Shown here: positions 38,201 to 49,000 of the stretch, piece by piece | Layout of the letters: every line of letters begins with the position of its first letter | How positions within the stretch are numbered: position 1 is the first letter of the stretch | Source: Tritrichomonas foetus | Taxonomy: Eukaryota; Parabasalia; Tritrichomonadida; Tritrichomonadidae | Length of the DNA stretch: 54,965 nt | Assembly (NCBI GenBank): GCA_001839685.1 | Contig: MLAK01000810.1 | Span: 1,802-56,766, forward strand | Direction: 5' to 3' | Position numbers and translations under genes: made by a program | Notes under the pieces: model-generated | Told to the model about the DNA's origin: nothing | Database searches by the model: none | What the model saw: the letters and a program-made list of their open reading frames with translations, nothing else

Positions 38201-40390
38201 AATATGATCAACTGGCGTAAAATTTCCAACAAATTTCCGACAATCTTCGAACATTGTGATAAATGCAGCAACGCTTATTCCAAATAAAATTATAAAAGAA
38301 ATAATTACGTAAGAAATCAGGCACATTTTAGACTTATTGGGAACTTGAATAAGTGCATCTTCAGCAGCAAGCCAAGGATCAAGTTTTTGCTGGAATTTTG
38401 ATTCCCCTTCATCATCACCTTTAAAAGAAACTGAAACTGTAGAGTCACTAGTTTCATCCAAGTCTCTTCCATTATTCCTTTTATATTTGTTAAATAAAGA
38501 ATGAAAACGATTTGCAACAGAATGCTGTCCAATTGATTTGTGATAAAACAGCATAATTTCTCTTAAAACCAAAGAAGATGTTGGATACCATCTAAAAAGT
38601 CTTTTGAATAAAAGTTCAGTTTCATACGATTCATCTGCAATTCTTGGTAAAAGGCTTTGCATTCCATCAATGTTTTGTTTGAGAACAAATCCCCAAAATT
38701 CGCACAATACAGTCATAAGTCTTCTATTCGCTAATTTTGCTTGTCCTAAAGCAGTCATCATTGATTCATTAAGCTGAGTAAGAAGTTCTTCACGTAGGCA
38801 TTTTAAGAGATACAAAAAAGATCTGGAATTCATTGGTGCATCTTTAAACGTTGCTGCATTTTGTTGAACAACGCCAAGATGATTCATATCTTTTCCAACT
38901 AGGAATGTAATCTGTGCAATAACAAAAACGAGATTACAATCTTTAGAACCAGTATCATAAACCCATTTAGCAAAACTATGATGAATCACCTCAGGTATAT
39001 CAAAAATATATCCAAATCTTATGCATAATGACAGTGTTAAATTATCAATTTCAAGAAAACTATCAAAATTTGGTGCGGCTTCTTCTTGTCCTAAAAAATT
39101 GATAGGTAATAAAGGATTAGTAATTTCATCTTCATTTTTATGGCGACATTCTTCAAACATTGAAACAATTCGATGAATACTTCTACCCATGATATATTTA
39201 CACACAATAAAAGCTGTTAATAGTATTACGACATAAGCGATAAATAAGTAGATAATGATAGAATTTTTCAATTCAGCAACTAACATATTAACTGATACAA
39301 AAATTGATGTAACAAAAATGACTAAGTACCATAAATTCGTTCTAGGTAGAATATAAGGGTGATTAAAAAGCAAGTAAATTGAAAAAGAAGTTGAAACAAT
39401 AATCACACAAATCATAAAGACAATTGAAACGACTAAATTTGGAATAAATGCTCCTAAAACACCGGGAATTGCGCTATAAATGCATGGCATGAAAGAAAGT
39501 AATAAATCAAATCGTGCAAATGCAAACCAACACTGGGAAATATCGTAATGTCTTATTAAAGGAGTTGCGCAGTAAATCGATGCTTGAACTATCATTGCAA
39601 CTGTGAAGAAAATGACATTTAATATTGCAAAAATAAAAGGAACAACGGTAAATACACTTGGTGTTTCTTTAAATATAAGACCTATAAAATATCCAGTTGA
39701 ATTTCCAACAACTAATGAAAATAAAGGCAATACAATTTGATTAATGACAATCCAAAAATTAAGTGTAAATGTTGACGGAGCTTTTGTAGTTTTGTATAGG
39801 TGGAGTAAATATAAAGTAAATGAATTGGTTGCAATCAGAAGAATAAAAAGAACAAAAGGATAAATAAAATCATTATTTCCAGAAAGGGTTAAGTTTGGTG
39901 AAATTGCAAGATATTGTATCAAACGAAGAATAAAACGATCAACTTGGTTGGTTGAATAAGTTTTTGAATCAAGAATTCCTGTCGCTGCAAATAGCAAAAG
40001 AATTGAGAACGCAATCATTTTTATATATGAAGGCCATTTATATTTTAAATGTATTCTTCCGATTTCACTTGAAAACTGAACAAAAGATGCCTCAACTTCA
40101 TTATAAAGAGTATTATGTTGAAAAGACATTGAAAAAAGCGTTTCTTGATGACTCAAAAGCGATGTGGCGACTTTGTATCGTGATGTAAGTGCATTAAATG
40201 TCCTTCCACGAGTAGCCGTTGTGCCTTTGGAAGACATTGCTTGAAGGAAATTTTGAGTGATTGATTCCTCTTTGAGGAAAGACAAATCAACTTTTTCTAT
40301 CGAATACGTTTTCAAACATAAATTTCTATTTATAATTGGCTGATTTAAATGAGAAATTGAATATGGAGGAAAATATTGAATAGAATTCAT
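35270..40390 (-). CDS. Large transmembrane adenylate/guanylate cyclase-like protein
   Basis: This is a 1706-residue protein of the large trichomonad cyclase type. About seven membrane spans lie in residues ~125-410, then a helical cytoplasmic stretch, then spans near 690, 940, 1040 and 1260 around two extracytoplasmic loops with glycosylation-type N-x-S/T sites. A PAS-like segment (about 1320-1440) and a signalling helix (LLASFTPPAIFKRL) lead into a class III cyclase domain (about 1470-1650). There, both metal Asp positions are changed (Ser1479 in LFSSI, His1524 in TIGHIYM), while Lys1520, Asp1591 and Asn1598 are kept and Arg is Lys1602. This resembles a C2-type half-site. TCACT (40405-40409 inverted) is 15 bases upstream of the ATG. 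Confidence 0.88.
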   Translation of the reverse strand: MNSIQYFPPYSISHLNQPIINRNLCLKTYSIEKVDLSFLKEESITQNFLQAMSSKGTTATRGRTFNALTSRYKVATSLLSHQETLFSMSFQHNTLYNEVEASFVQFSSEIGRIHLKYKWPSYIKMIAFSILLLFAATGILDSKTYSTNQVDRFILRLIQYLAISPNLTLSGNNDFIYPFVLFILLIATNSFTLYLLHLYKTTKAPSTFTLNFWIVINQIVLPLFSLVVGNSTGYFIGLIFKETPSVFTVVPFIFAILNVIFFTVAMIVQASIYCATPLIRHYDISQCWFAFARFDLLLSFMPCIYSAIPGVLGAFIPNLVVSIVFMICVIIVSTSFSIYLLFNHPYILPRTNLWYLVIFVTSIFVSVNMLVAELKNSIIIYLFIAYVVILLTAFIVCKYIMGRSIHRIVSMFEECRHKNEDEITNPLLPINFLGQEEAAPNFDSFLEIDNLTLSLCIRFGYIFDIPEVIHHSFAKWVYDTGSKDCNLVFVIAQITFLVGKDMNHLGVVQQNAATFKDAPMNSRSFLYLLKCLREELLTQLNESMMTALGQAKLANRRLMTVLCEFWGFVLKQNIDGMQSLLPRIADESYETELLFKRLFRWYPTSSLVLREIMLFYHKSIGQHSVANRFHSLFNKYKRNNGRDLDETSDSTVSVSFKGDDEGESKFQQKLDPWLAAEDALIQVPNKSKMCLISYVIISFIILFGISVAAFITMFEDCRKFVGNFTPVDHISEIQFLISRIPQLLRIAQFHELGIVDNKHYSGVGEPFGEELTILNKSIAIETASQYTKIGISSMKQFLSHCTYLPSIYHECLVDEVSYVTNNYTITKSSAYELISSFFNDARDLLLRQDSIDWTEVQNEKEMFRLMNNFDQAFTSTSKILENLADSLRDINWSIKKKSAVFYIIIWSLSTLVIFPYLIYLVFYIKRDLIFLMRLLFNIPKSEISTLHWSTRGKPRKSISEESKKTLTVVVTNTDSVSELNGKANIRAEEVLEDISTVERKIGGIFSPIIITSIVFWAITCVLATIGIWLYSEKMLLTIKSSRSYEKCVASASCVLTVNYYFQEAYASNRFKEINVSLTKMKTEGYASYFFSTFDELLFGNEEDDLSAALLSSEDIIKTFTGNNLTNLYNETTEYEYESFLSINHETYNHISCQALVSTFKEVTRMFCKENYTYGYDSPLPYHLQHMTYAHLHTIITDASVVMYQNSETMRKKSESSLFSVFIPLIIFQVLYMITIFNFTVKRMLRYVDLPRVFFRLVMPNVLLKTQPIVKWMAGALDAGKLVGHHDSNAISRGVNSDFVLPYSKCALILTNQELIIEDVTEMTCTLFNRTKEGMINENIMKILSRVIINKDKAEILDKIKISVEKMIAGRSKSGKREFTIIIKSSNDQEMYLELFLRGHSKRQDEADMITLFRPQATAFSLVFYDKTAEHFQEELVQFEKKRGEQLLASFTPPAIFKRLSDGETEIFFEVPSATILFSSITNWSNMIQTMTASDVMKILNKLYMAYDEILKMFPAVTKLKTIGHIYMIACGLFTDSSVNHADTTIRFSLKMFECVCQVNDENGWNLSISVGINTGGPINCGIIGKTRPIFDIIGDPVNFASKINTNGMENYIQISETTYDLIKYLSYPIRERGEIFIKGKGMKKVYLISPQSHLSLSGLNLHNTENSLENVLTSSQSSLNVMKNNLLTFTIEERSSEMMTVPEDYA

Positions 40391-40691
40391 AATTCATATC
40401 ATTGAGTGAATTGAGAAGAACTTTTTCATATCTAATATGGCCATATAATGTGTCATTTATTCATCATAAAGGTAGAATTTTTGATGGAAATAATGATTGG
40501 TACAACGGGTATTTTTGAAATGGTTTTTGACTTTTTGAGTGATTTTGATGGATTTATAAACCATATTTTTTGAATAGTTTATTTAATATGGTCAATTAAA
40601 TTCACTAATATTTGACCTCTATTTCCATATTATCTCTTGATACTCATTTAATCTACTACCTTTATTCGATTCGATCGAAACAAAATTAATA
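40391..40691. promoter_or_regulatory. Divergent promoter, cyclase / kinase
   Basis: This 301-base space contains the cyclase initiator-like site, an inverted TTGACCAT near 40588 and TTGACCTC near 40612. No gene is present. Confidence 0.4.
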
Positions 40692-42449
40692 ATGAGTCAA
40701 GATACTGAAAAAAATGATAAATTGAATCCTTTTTGTCCTCTCCCAAATATGGAAATCCCAAAATCACTCATTACTATTCCAAATGACAAAAGCCATCAAA
40801 TCGCCAAAAATTTATATCGAGGTATCTATTCTCGTGCCGACAAAAAATCTGATGTTGCCGTTAAGGTCTATAAAATGGACTCATTTTTTGAAAACGAAAC
40901 AATTTCAAAGAATTTTCTCAGATCAATTTCATACCATTCTCATTTCAATGGCCATCCTGCGATAGTTGAATTTCTTGGAATTACATTTTGTAATCGCACG
41001 GTCCCAGGATTTTCTCTGGTCTTCCCATATATGAAAAACGGTTCATTAGATTCTTACAAATTAACAGAAAACCAAACCTATAAAGATTTTGAACTGAATG
41101 CAACAGAACGATCTATAATTTCATATGGCGTTTTAAAAGCTATCCACTTTCTATATAAATTCAATATTGTATATCGAGATTTGAAACCAGAAAATATTTT
41201 ATTAGATGATAAGAAATATCCGAAATTAACTGATTTAGATGATGCTAAATATATCAAAACTAGCACAGACGAGCTCAGTTCTTATAAACTTAAACCAGCT
41301 TATAATTCTCAAGAAAGCGTAAAGCATCAGATATGTACTATTGAATCGGTTATGTTTTCATTTGGTTTAGTTAATTATTTCTTAGCTACCGGAAAAATTG
41401 CTCCAGATCCAAAAAATTTGCATTTCAACGATTCTGTCGATCAAACATTTAAAGATTTAATTCTCCGTCTTACAAATGATGAAGTATCAAATCGTCCATC
41501 AATTGATCAGTTAGTTGATGATTATAATCAACACCAATATTTATTTGATGGCACAGATAAAAACAGATTCAGACAATATCAAGAAGAATTATGTCAAAAA
41601 GAATTTGAACTCCTGAGTAATTTTAATCTTTCTGGATCAAATTCTGGCTCTGTTAAAAAAAACCTAAAACCAACAAAACTCTCTTCAAATAAAATTTCAA
41701 TGCTTGCATCACGAAATAAATACGAAAGATATCAATGTTTAAGGAAAATATTCAGTAAAAAAGATAGAAATGGTTATTGCGCATTAATTGGATATCTTTA
41801 TGAAACTGGACTTGGTGTACCACGAAGCGGTTTTGATGCCGCTAATTGGTATGATATTGGCCGAACAAATTTTGATCCTGAATCTTTACAATTTTATAAT
41901 CGATTGACACCGATGTATCTAAAAAATAAAAAAGAAAACCCCGATTCATATACACCCCATATAATTATTAAAGGAGCTGCACTTGAATATCATGGTAAAT
42001 GGAATGAATCTATACTTTTATATAATAAAATTCGTGTAAAATTAGATTCACATGACCCTTTATTTATTGAAGCATCAGGAAGACTTGGAGCCCTCATGAT
42101 TCGATCGTTTAAAGACAGTGAAACCCAACAAAGTATAGATAATTTTAATGAGGGATTAAAAATTCTAACTGATGCAGCAAATTCTGGTGATGTTTATTCA
42201 ATGAATTTTCTTGCTGCATATTTTAAAGAAGAGAAAGACATTCCACAAGCGGTTGAATGGTATAAAAAATCACATTTTGAAGGAGATCTTGATGCAGCTG
42301 TAAGGGCGGGATTACTTTATGAAAGTATAGGGAAATACCAAGAGGCTATTGAATTTTACAAATTATCGAAAGAAACTCTATTTGAGAAGGCTGAACTCTA
42401 CATTTCCAGATGTGAAAAAAAATTATCTAAACAAAAATTAGCTGAATAA
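40692..42449 (+). CDS. Protein kinase with Sel1/TPR-like repeats
   Basis: This is a 585-residue protein. Residues ~30-290 form a protein kinase domain: Lys58 in VAVKVYK, YRDLKPEN (161-168) with Tyr in place of the HRD His, and DLD (181-183) in place of DFG. A glycine-rich loop is not evident. Residues ~370-580 carry Sel1/TPR-like helical repeats (YCALIGYLYETGLGVPRSG, FDAANWYDIG, YSMNFLAAYFKEEKDIPQAV, AAVRAGLLYESIGKYQEAI). Kinase-Sel1 fusions are common in trichomonads. Catalytic Asp163, Asn168 and Asp181 are retained, so activity is possible despite the altered motifs. The substrate is unknown. Confidence 0.88.
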   Translation: MSQDTEKNDKLNPFCPLPNMEIPKSLITIPNDKSHQIAKNLYRGIYSRADKKSDVAVKVYKMDSFFENETISKNFLRSISYHSHFNGHPAIVEFLGITFCNRTVPGFSLVFPYMKNGSLDSYKLTENQTYKDFELNATERSIISYGVLKAIHFLYKFNIVYRDLKPENILLDDKKYPKLTDLDDAKYIKTSTDELSSYKLKPAYNSQESVKHQICTIESVMFSFGLVNYFLATGKIAPDPKNLHFNDSVDQTFKDLILRLTNDEVSNRPSIDQLVDDYNQHQYLFDGTDKNRFRQYQEELCQKEFELLSNFNLSGSNSGSVKKNLKPTKLSSNKISMLASRNKYERYQCLRKIFSKKDRNGYCALIGYLYETGLGVPRSGFDAANWYDIGRTNFDPESLQFYNRLTPMYLKNKKENPDSYTPHIIIKGAALEYHGKWNESILLYNKIRVKLDSHDPLFIEASGRLGALMIRSFKDSETQQSIDNFNEGLKILTDAANSGDVYSMNFLAAYFKEEKDIPQAVEWYKKSHFEGDLDAAVRAGLLYESIGKYQEAIEFYKLSKETLFEKAELYISRCEKKLSKQKLAE

Positions 42450-43066
42450 AGTTGTTGTCACATACAAAGTGATTAGCCGCAATTTCATGGCATTTAATAT
42501 TATACTGATACTTAATAAGGGGTTACATATGATAAACTAACTTTATTAAATAGGAACTCTAGGTTTATTTCCACTTTTAAATATCAAAGAGGAAAATGAA
42601 ACGACATCCAATATATCGTAAATATTGTTTATTTTTTTATTTTTTTTTGTTTTTTTTTTGTCTTTTTTTCTCTCTGTGTAAGCATTTTTATATGCTCAAA
42701 TCAATTGGAGTTTGTAATTGGACATCAATATCTTTATATGACATTTCATTGTGAAATATTTCCTCAATCAGTTATCAATATACAAATTCATCCTGTTCAA
42801 TGAATTGTAGTATTATTTCCAGATTTTTATGTTTAAATTTACATTTTTATTGAAATTAAAGAATTGGTTATATTAAACATACTTTAAATAATAAGATATT
42901 GATATTGATATATTATGCATCGCTTTCTATCGTTATATTCAAAAGGAAAATTAGAATATCTCAATTTTTTTATTTTTTTCAACATTCAATAAATACCGCA
43001 CAAATAATAAAAAATTACATTGAAAAATTTGAATAATGTGAATTTGAGAAGTTCGGATCACATAAG
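42450..43066. other. Intergenic upstream of BEACH gene
   Basis: This is AT-rich, with T-rich tracts near 42630-42670 and 42965-42980. The initiator-like TCACA at 43058-43062 precedes the BEACH ATG. No gene was seen. Confidence 0.5.
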
Positions 43067-46000
43067 ATGAATTTTGAGCATCATGGTGGGAATTCATCTC
43101 ATGCTATTTGGGTTAAATATTTCACAATGAAGTGCCATATAAAAGATGTTGATGTCCATTCGCAAACTCCAATCGATCATTTTTTATCATCTTTCTCATA
43201 CAATCCCACGCCGATCAAAATCGTTAAAAAAACAGTCGACAAATCGCATTCAAAGGAAGAACTTGAAAGAAATTTGGCGGAACTTTTCAAATTTGATTCG
43301 ATGAATATTGTTAATGTTTTTGTTTTCGCCCGTTTAGCTAAAGAACAAATTGCACCTTTTTTGCATTCACCTAATATTGACCTTATTCCTCAATATTTAT
43401 TACGTGGATTTATTGTTTTTTCATATCGTGTAAATCAACTAATTGGGCAATATTTAAGAGGAGAAGAAATGACGAATTTCCAGGCTGAGTATTGGGAATT
43501 AATTCATTATCCTTTAATGTATTTATTAAAAGATCAGAATCAATATTTTGATGATACAATGAAAGTAATTGGACCACTTTTGAATACTTTTGGAAGGGTT
43601 GATGCTATTCTAAAATTAGAAGAAACTGATTTCTTATATCTTTCATTCAATTCTTTAGTTTCATCAATTTTACCATGTTTCCCATTCGAACTAAATCATG
43701 GATCTTCTCAATGCTTTGACTTCCTAATTAAAGCATTTGATGAATACACAAATTATTTACAAAATAATTCCAAAAATTACGAAATTATTGGTTTATTTGA
43801 TTGTTTTGCACAAATGGCATTACCAATTACTGAGTTATTAACCGAAGCACAAAGCAAGCTCATTATTTTGTTTTACAATAAAGTTATCAATAAAATTTCT
43901 ATTTTCACACGAGAAAATTGTTCAAATGCTATCGGGTTTGCCGTCAACGGTCTTTGCTTTTTATCATCTTTTGTTAAGTTTTTCGATCATGATGCAGTAT
44001 TAGAAATTTCGAAATCCATTCTTTTGTTTTTGAAATGGTTAATAAATATCTATCCGTATTCTAGTATTTTTGTTGTTGTTGGTGAATTTCAGATCAGAAA
44101 AGTCAAAGAAAATCCAGAAATTAAATGGAATGAATGGGCAACTTATTTTCAAGAAAATCTTTCACTTCCTGAAAAATTTACAAAGCAAATTTGTTCAAAA
44201 AATCTGCGAAATGTTGTTATGTCATTAAATCAGTTTTTCAATAATTCTCTTACTGCTCTAAAAACTATTTTAGAATCACTTTTTTCACAAATTGTTGAAT
44301 ATGAAGATGATTTAAAGTATTTAATTTCGATAATCATTTTTTTATCGCTCATTAAGGTAAATGATCTTGATGAAAGTATTATTACTCATGAGTTTTTAAT
44401 ATCAAATTTATACTATGAAGCTTTCCCAATTGATTTGCTGAATGAGATTCCAATATTAGCACTTCATTTTCATGAAGTATTTCTACATTTTTTGTATTAT
44501 TTTTCATGCCAGAAAAGGTCTAATCTTCAGCTTGTTTTAGATGTTATTTATGGAAATATAAGCAAAAATGGATTTCCTAGATTGATTCATTATTTACCCT
44601 TATTTCGATCACTTTTACTACTTGATTCAAAAATTAATTTTGTTCATTCTTTTCTTGAATCTGGTATTATAGAAAATTTACAAATTTCCTTATTCGCAAC
44701 AAAAGATGATTTGCTGGTCAATGAAATTGCTGAGTTCTATCAAATGATGGTAATTGCTAGACCAATGGAAGTTTTTCGCTCTTCGACATTTTTACCCATT
44801 TTAAGAAATCTTTTAATCATTGAAAGGCTTCAAAAAATGCTTGCACCATGCTTTAAAGTTGGTATGTCTTTATCACATATTCAACCAGTTGAAATAGGAA
44901 AGCAATCTGTTCATGAAACTTTAGAACAAGTTTATGCAATTCTTCAACAAGCTTCCCAAGATAAATCTTATCATAATCTTGCAATAGAAATGGTTTCTTA
45001 TATGACGGAAAGCGTTCCAACATTTAACATTTCAATTTTTGATGATTTAACTGGTCTTTTTGAAGCAACATCAAAATTGCCGTCATATATTTCAACATCA
45101 GAGGCTTTTCTTAAATGCTTGAAGTTTTTTAACACTTTTTGCGCATATTTCCCACAATTTCTTCGTATTGTTAATTCAAATAGCTCCATTGTAATTCGAG
45201 ATTTTGAATCAACAGCACCAAAAATCAAAATAACACAGGACATCATTGATTGTTTGATTTTATTTATGTTGAATGAAACTGAACTTAAAGATCAAAGAAT
45301 TAAAAATCGAGCAGCTTTAAGATTATTACTTCAAATTTCAAAAGAAACGGAATTTGAAGAATTTGTTTTGAAATTTATTCTCTCAATATGTGAACAATCG
45401 ATGTTTAATAACTTTGAATGTTTTTCTTGTGATGTTATTGGATATTCATTAAATCGAATACACAAGCTCACAGATCTTTCATTAAATTTGTTTAGGGTTA
45501 TTGGTTCAAAATTCTTTTCACCATTAGCACTGAATCAAACAATTAAAACTATGAGATTGATTGATGGAAAAAGAGAAATAATTCATCAAAAACTAATAGA
45601 TACATTTTTATCTATGATGCTTGATGATCGTCCTCGTCCTGTAACTTCATTTTTCCATTTCGCTAATAATGGAAACGGAATTATTGTAACTAATCTTGAT
45701 CCAACTTTATTTAATGAACCATTTTCTTTTATGACAACTTTTCGCGTGGATTCATTTTTTGATCTTTTTTATCCAATAATTTCAATTTCTGAAAGTATGA
45801 GTTCTCTTGTTGCCATTTATATTAAAAATGATATGATTGTTGTGCAATTTAACCAACACCCAGGAATGATTGTTCGTTATTCGTTTGTAGAGTGTCACTG
45901 GTATAAAATAATTGCCATTTTCAATCCAGCTTGTATTCAAATAGTTATAAACGATCAAGAATTTGATCCACTGCCAATTAATAAACATGATTTTAGAGAT

Positions 46001-49000
46001 AAAGTTACAGTAACGTTTGGTATAAAAGGCCAAACTTCATTTATCGGAGATTTTGGTCCATCTATATTCATCAGATCTACGAATGTTTCTGCGATTGATG
46101 ATGCATATCAAAAAATTAATTTATCTCGTGTGAATATTAAGTCAACTTTCATCAAGTTTTTACCGTGGCTTGTAAAAGATGAACAAATTAATGATGTTTG
46201 TATAGAAAATGATTCATATAGATTTGTTGGTGATGCTATTCCTTTCTGCATGACAATCACTCAAATGATTAGGTTTGAAGGAACACTTCCAAAGTTCTTA
46301 CCACTCTTTATTTTATTGAATTATCCTATATCATCCGAATTTTTACAAATGAACTCAAAATTAAACAATGAATTTAATCATTCAAACAATGAATCCAATA
46401 ATGTTGATAAAGAAGTTAAGAGTGAACAAGAAATGGATGCATGTTTCTTCCACAGCGTGCTTTCAATTTTCCATCATATTCTATGTTTATCAGAAAAGAT
46501 ACAGGCTTCATTTGAAAAAATTGGAGGTTTTCAACTATTAGCAGGATTTATTTATAACGTCAAATCTCAAAATTTCTCTACTACTGTTATTAATGATTTA
46601 TCATCTATCTATCAAATAATTTCCTTGCCATCCTTAAGAAGCCAAATGACAGAGCATATTTGGCTGAATTTTGATTTATGGTCTTCAATGAATTTTGAGC
46701 TCCAAGAAAAATTATATTCTGAAACATTATATACCATCTGGTCAGTTGATAAAAGCTCAGGAACAAAATCATTTGAATTTCCTTCAATTGATTTTCTTTT
46801 ATATCAAATTCAAACGCCATTTGATGAACTTTATAATAAAGAGCATAATCTTTTATTGTTCGAAACTGATGTGAAAATATCAAACAATCCAGTAACTCTC
46901 ACAAAAGATGAAATGATGAAAATTAAAAGTTTACAATGGAAATTTATCGGAGATTATTTAGAAATTCATCCATCTGCATCAACTTTCTTGGCTATTCTAA
47001 TGATCATTTCTTTCCATAAAGATGATAATACTCGCATTTTTGCTTTAGAATTAATTAAAAATTCAATTGAAAAGAGAGTAAATGACTTCATTGTTGCAAT
47101 TGATATGATGGATGGCTATGAATGCCTTTTAAACATATTTTTCAATGCAACAAATTTCAGAACTATGTACTTATCACTTCAATGCATATTTTTATTAGGC
47201 ATACTTGAAAAAGAAAATCTCTTTTCACAGTCATCCAAAAAATTCCGAGATGTTTTAATTCGAATTGCTACACATCAAAATTTCAGTAATGTAACACTAC
47301 AATATTCAAAAGAAGAACACTTCAATATTTTAGATTTATGCTTTTCTTTTGTCTTTCATGATGATGTTAATTATAATCGAGATGAACTTTTCCATAAAAC
47401 AGAACCAGTCAAACATCCTGAAGCACTCATTGTTTTGTTTTATTACAGTCAATTCATGGAAAAGGTTGATCTCAGAAAATATGCATCAAAATTTGAATTA
47501 ATTTTCTCACAATTTCCAAATGAATTAATGGAAATGTTTGTTTGTAATTCCTGGGAGTATTGGAGTTTCTTATTTGCCTTCAATGCATACGATATTATAA
47601 ACGAGGCTCCAACTCTTGCTTACTTTTTCTCAATTCTTCTGATTCCTGCATTAACCAATGCCAAAACAGATTTAATTGAATCATTTCTAATGTTTTTAGA
47701 TGTTTTAACATTGTATACAAATATAGACTTTTTAATAATTAAACTTACTCTTCTTAGAATTCTTGCAATGACTGCAGTCCGAGAAAAAATGTCAAATGAT
47801 ATCCTTGAAAAGCTTGCTTCTATAATTTTTCGAATTCTTTTTATTTATTTTGATATCGATAATAATATTTTTGACGAAATTTCTCAATTAACCAACACAA
47901 GTTTAATAAGTTTTGGTAGAATATTACAGAATTCACCAGAAGATTTACAAGATTGTATCTTCAAATTATGTTTTCGATATACTAAAGAAAACAATGAATT
48001 GACAGTAGAAATGATGTCCATTCTGTTAGAATTGATAAAAATTCGTCATGATTATCTTTTGAATATTGCAGGAATTAGTGTTAAAGCGCTTGATCTTTTT
48101 TTATATTTATCTCATAATGTGAAAGAAACAGGTGAAGAACTGTATATCCTAAAAGCACAAAATATATTAGCTCTGGTATCGAATATTGTTCCTCTAGATG
48201 TTTTATCTGACAATGGAAAAATAAAAAAAGATGATTTTGAATCATATATTAAAAAGCCAAATGCTTTTTATGAGTTTTATAAACCACGCCTTGTGAAAGA
48301 AATTATACGCCTTTCATACTCACTAAATCATGTGATTAGTGATATTGAAAAAGAAAAAATAGCATTATCTCGAAAACAATATCGAGAGAGTTTTGTTGGA
48401 TTTAATGAAGGTCATTATAAAACTCGACTTTTATCTATTTTGCATAATCAAAAGCTTGCTTCTTCCTTTGTTAGAGACGTTTCAAGTAATAGTGGACCCT
48501 GGACCTTGAACTCAGACAATTATATCAAACATTGGAAAGCTTTAACAAAAGTCGATGATTTTGGACATAATATTTACCGAGCTATTAATCGGAATTTTGA
48601 TGATCATAAAAAAGCTTCAGCATTAAGAGATTCGATGAAAATTACTGAAGAACCTAAACAAAATATTATGCAAAATTTCCAAAGAATTTTGGTACAAAAC
48701 ACTCCATTTGTTCCTTTACCAACTGAGAAAATTTCAACAATTTCATTTAAAGCAACTCAGTTTTCATTAAAATATCACATTGTTGGTGTTTTATATGTGA
48801 CAGATAGAAGAATTTTATTTGATGGATCTTCGTTTACTGAAACTTTTGGAAATCCTGATAAAATTATTGATCGTTCAAATAAATATATTGAAATTCCAAT
48901 AAATAGGATTTCTTTCATTTTTCAAAGACGCCACCAACATGTAGACATTGGTATTGAAATTTTTACTATCTCAAATAAAAGCTATTTATTTATCATGGAA

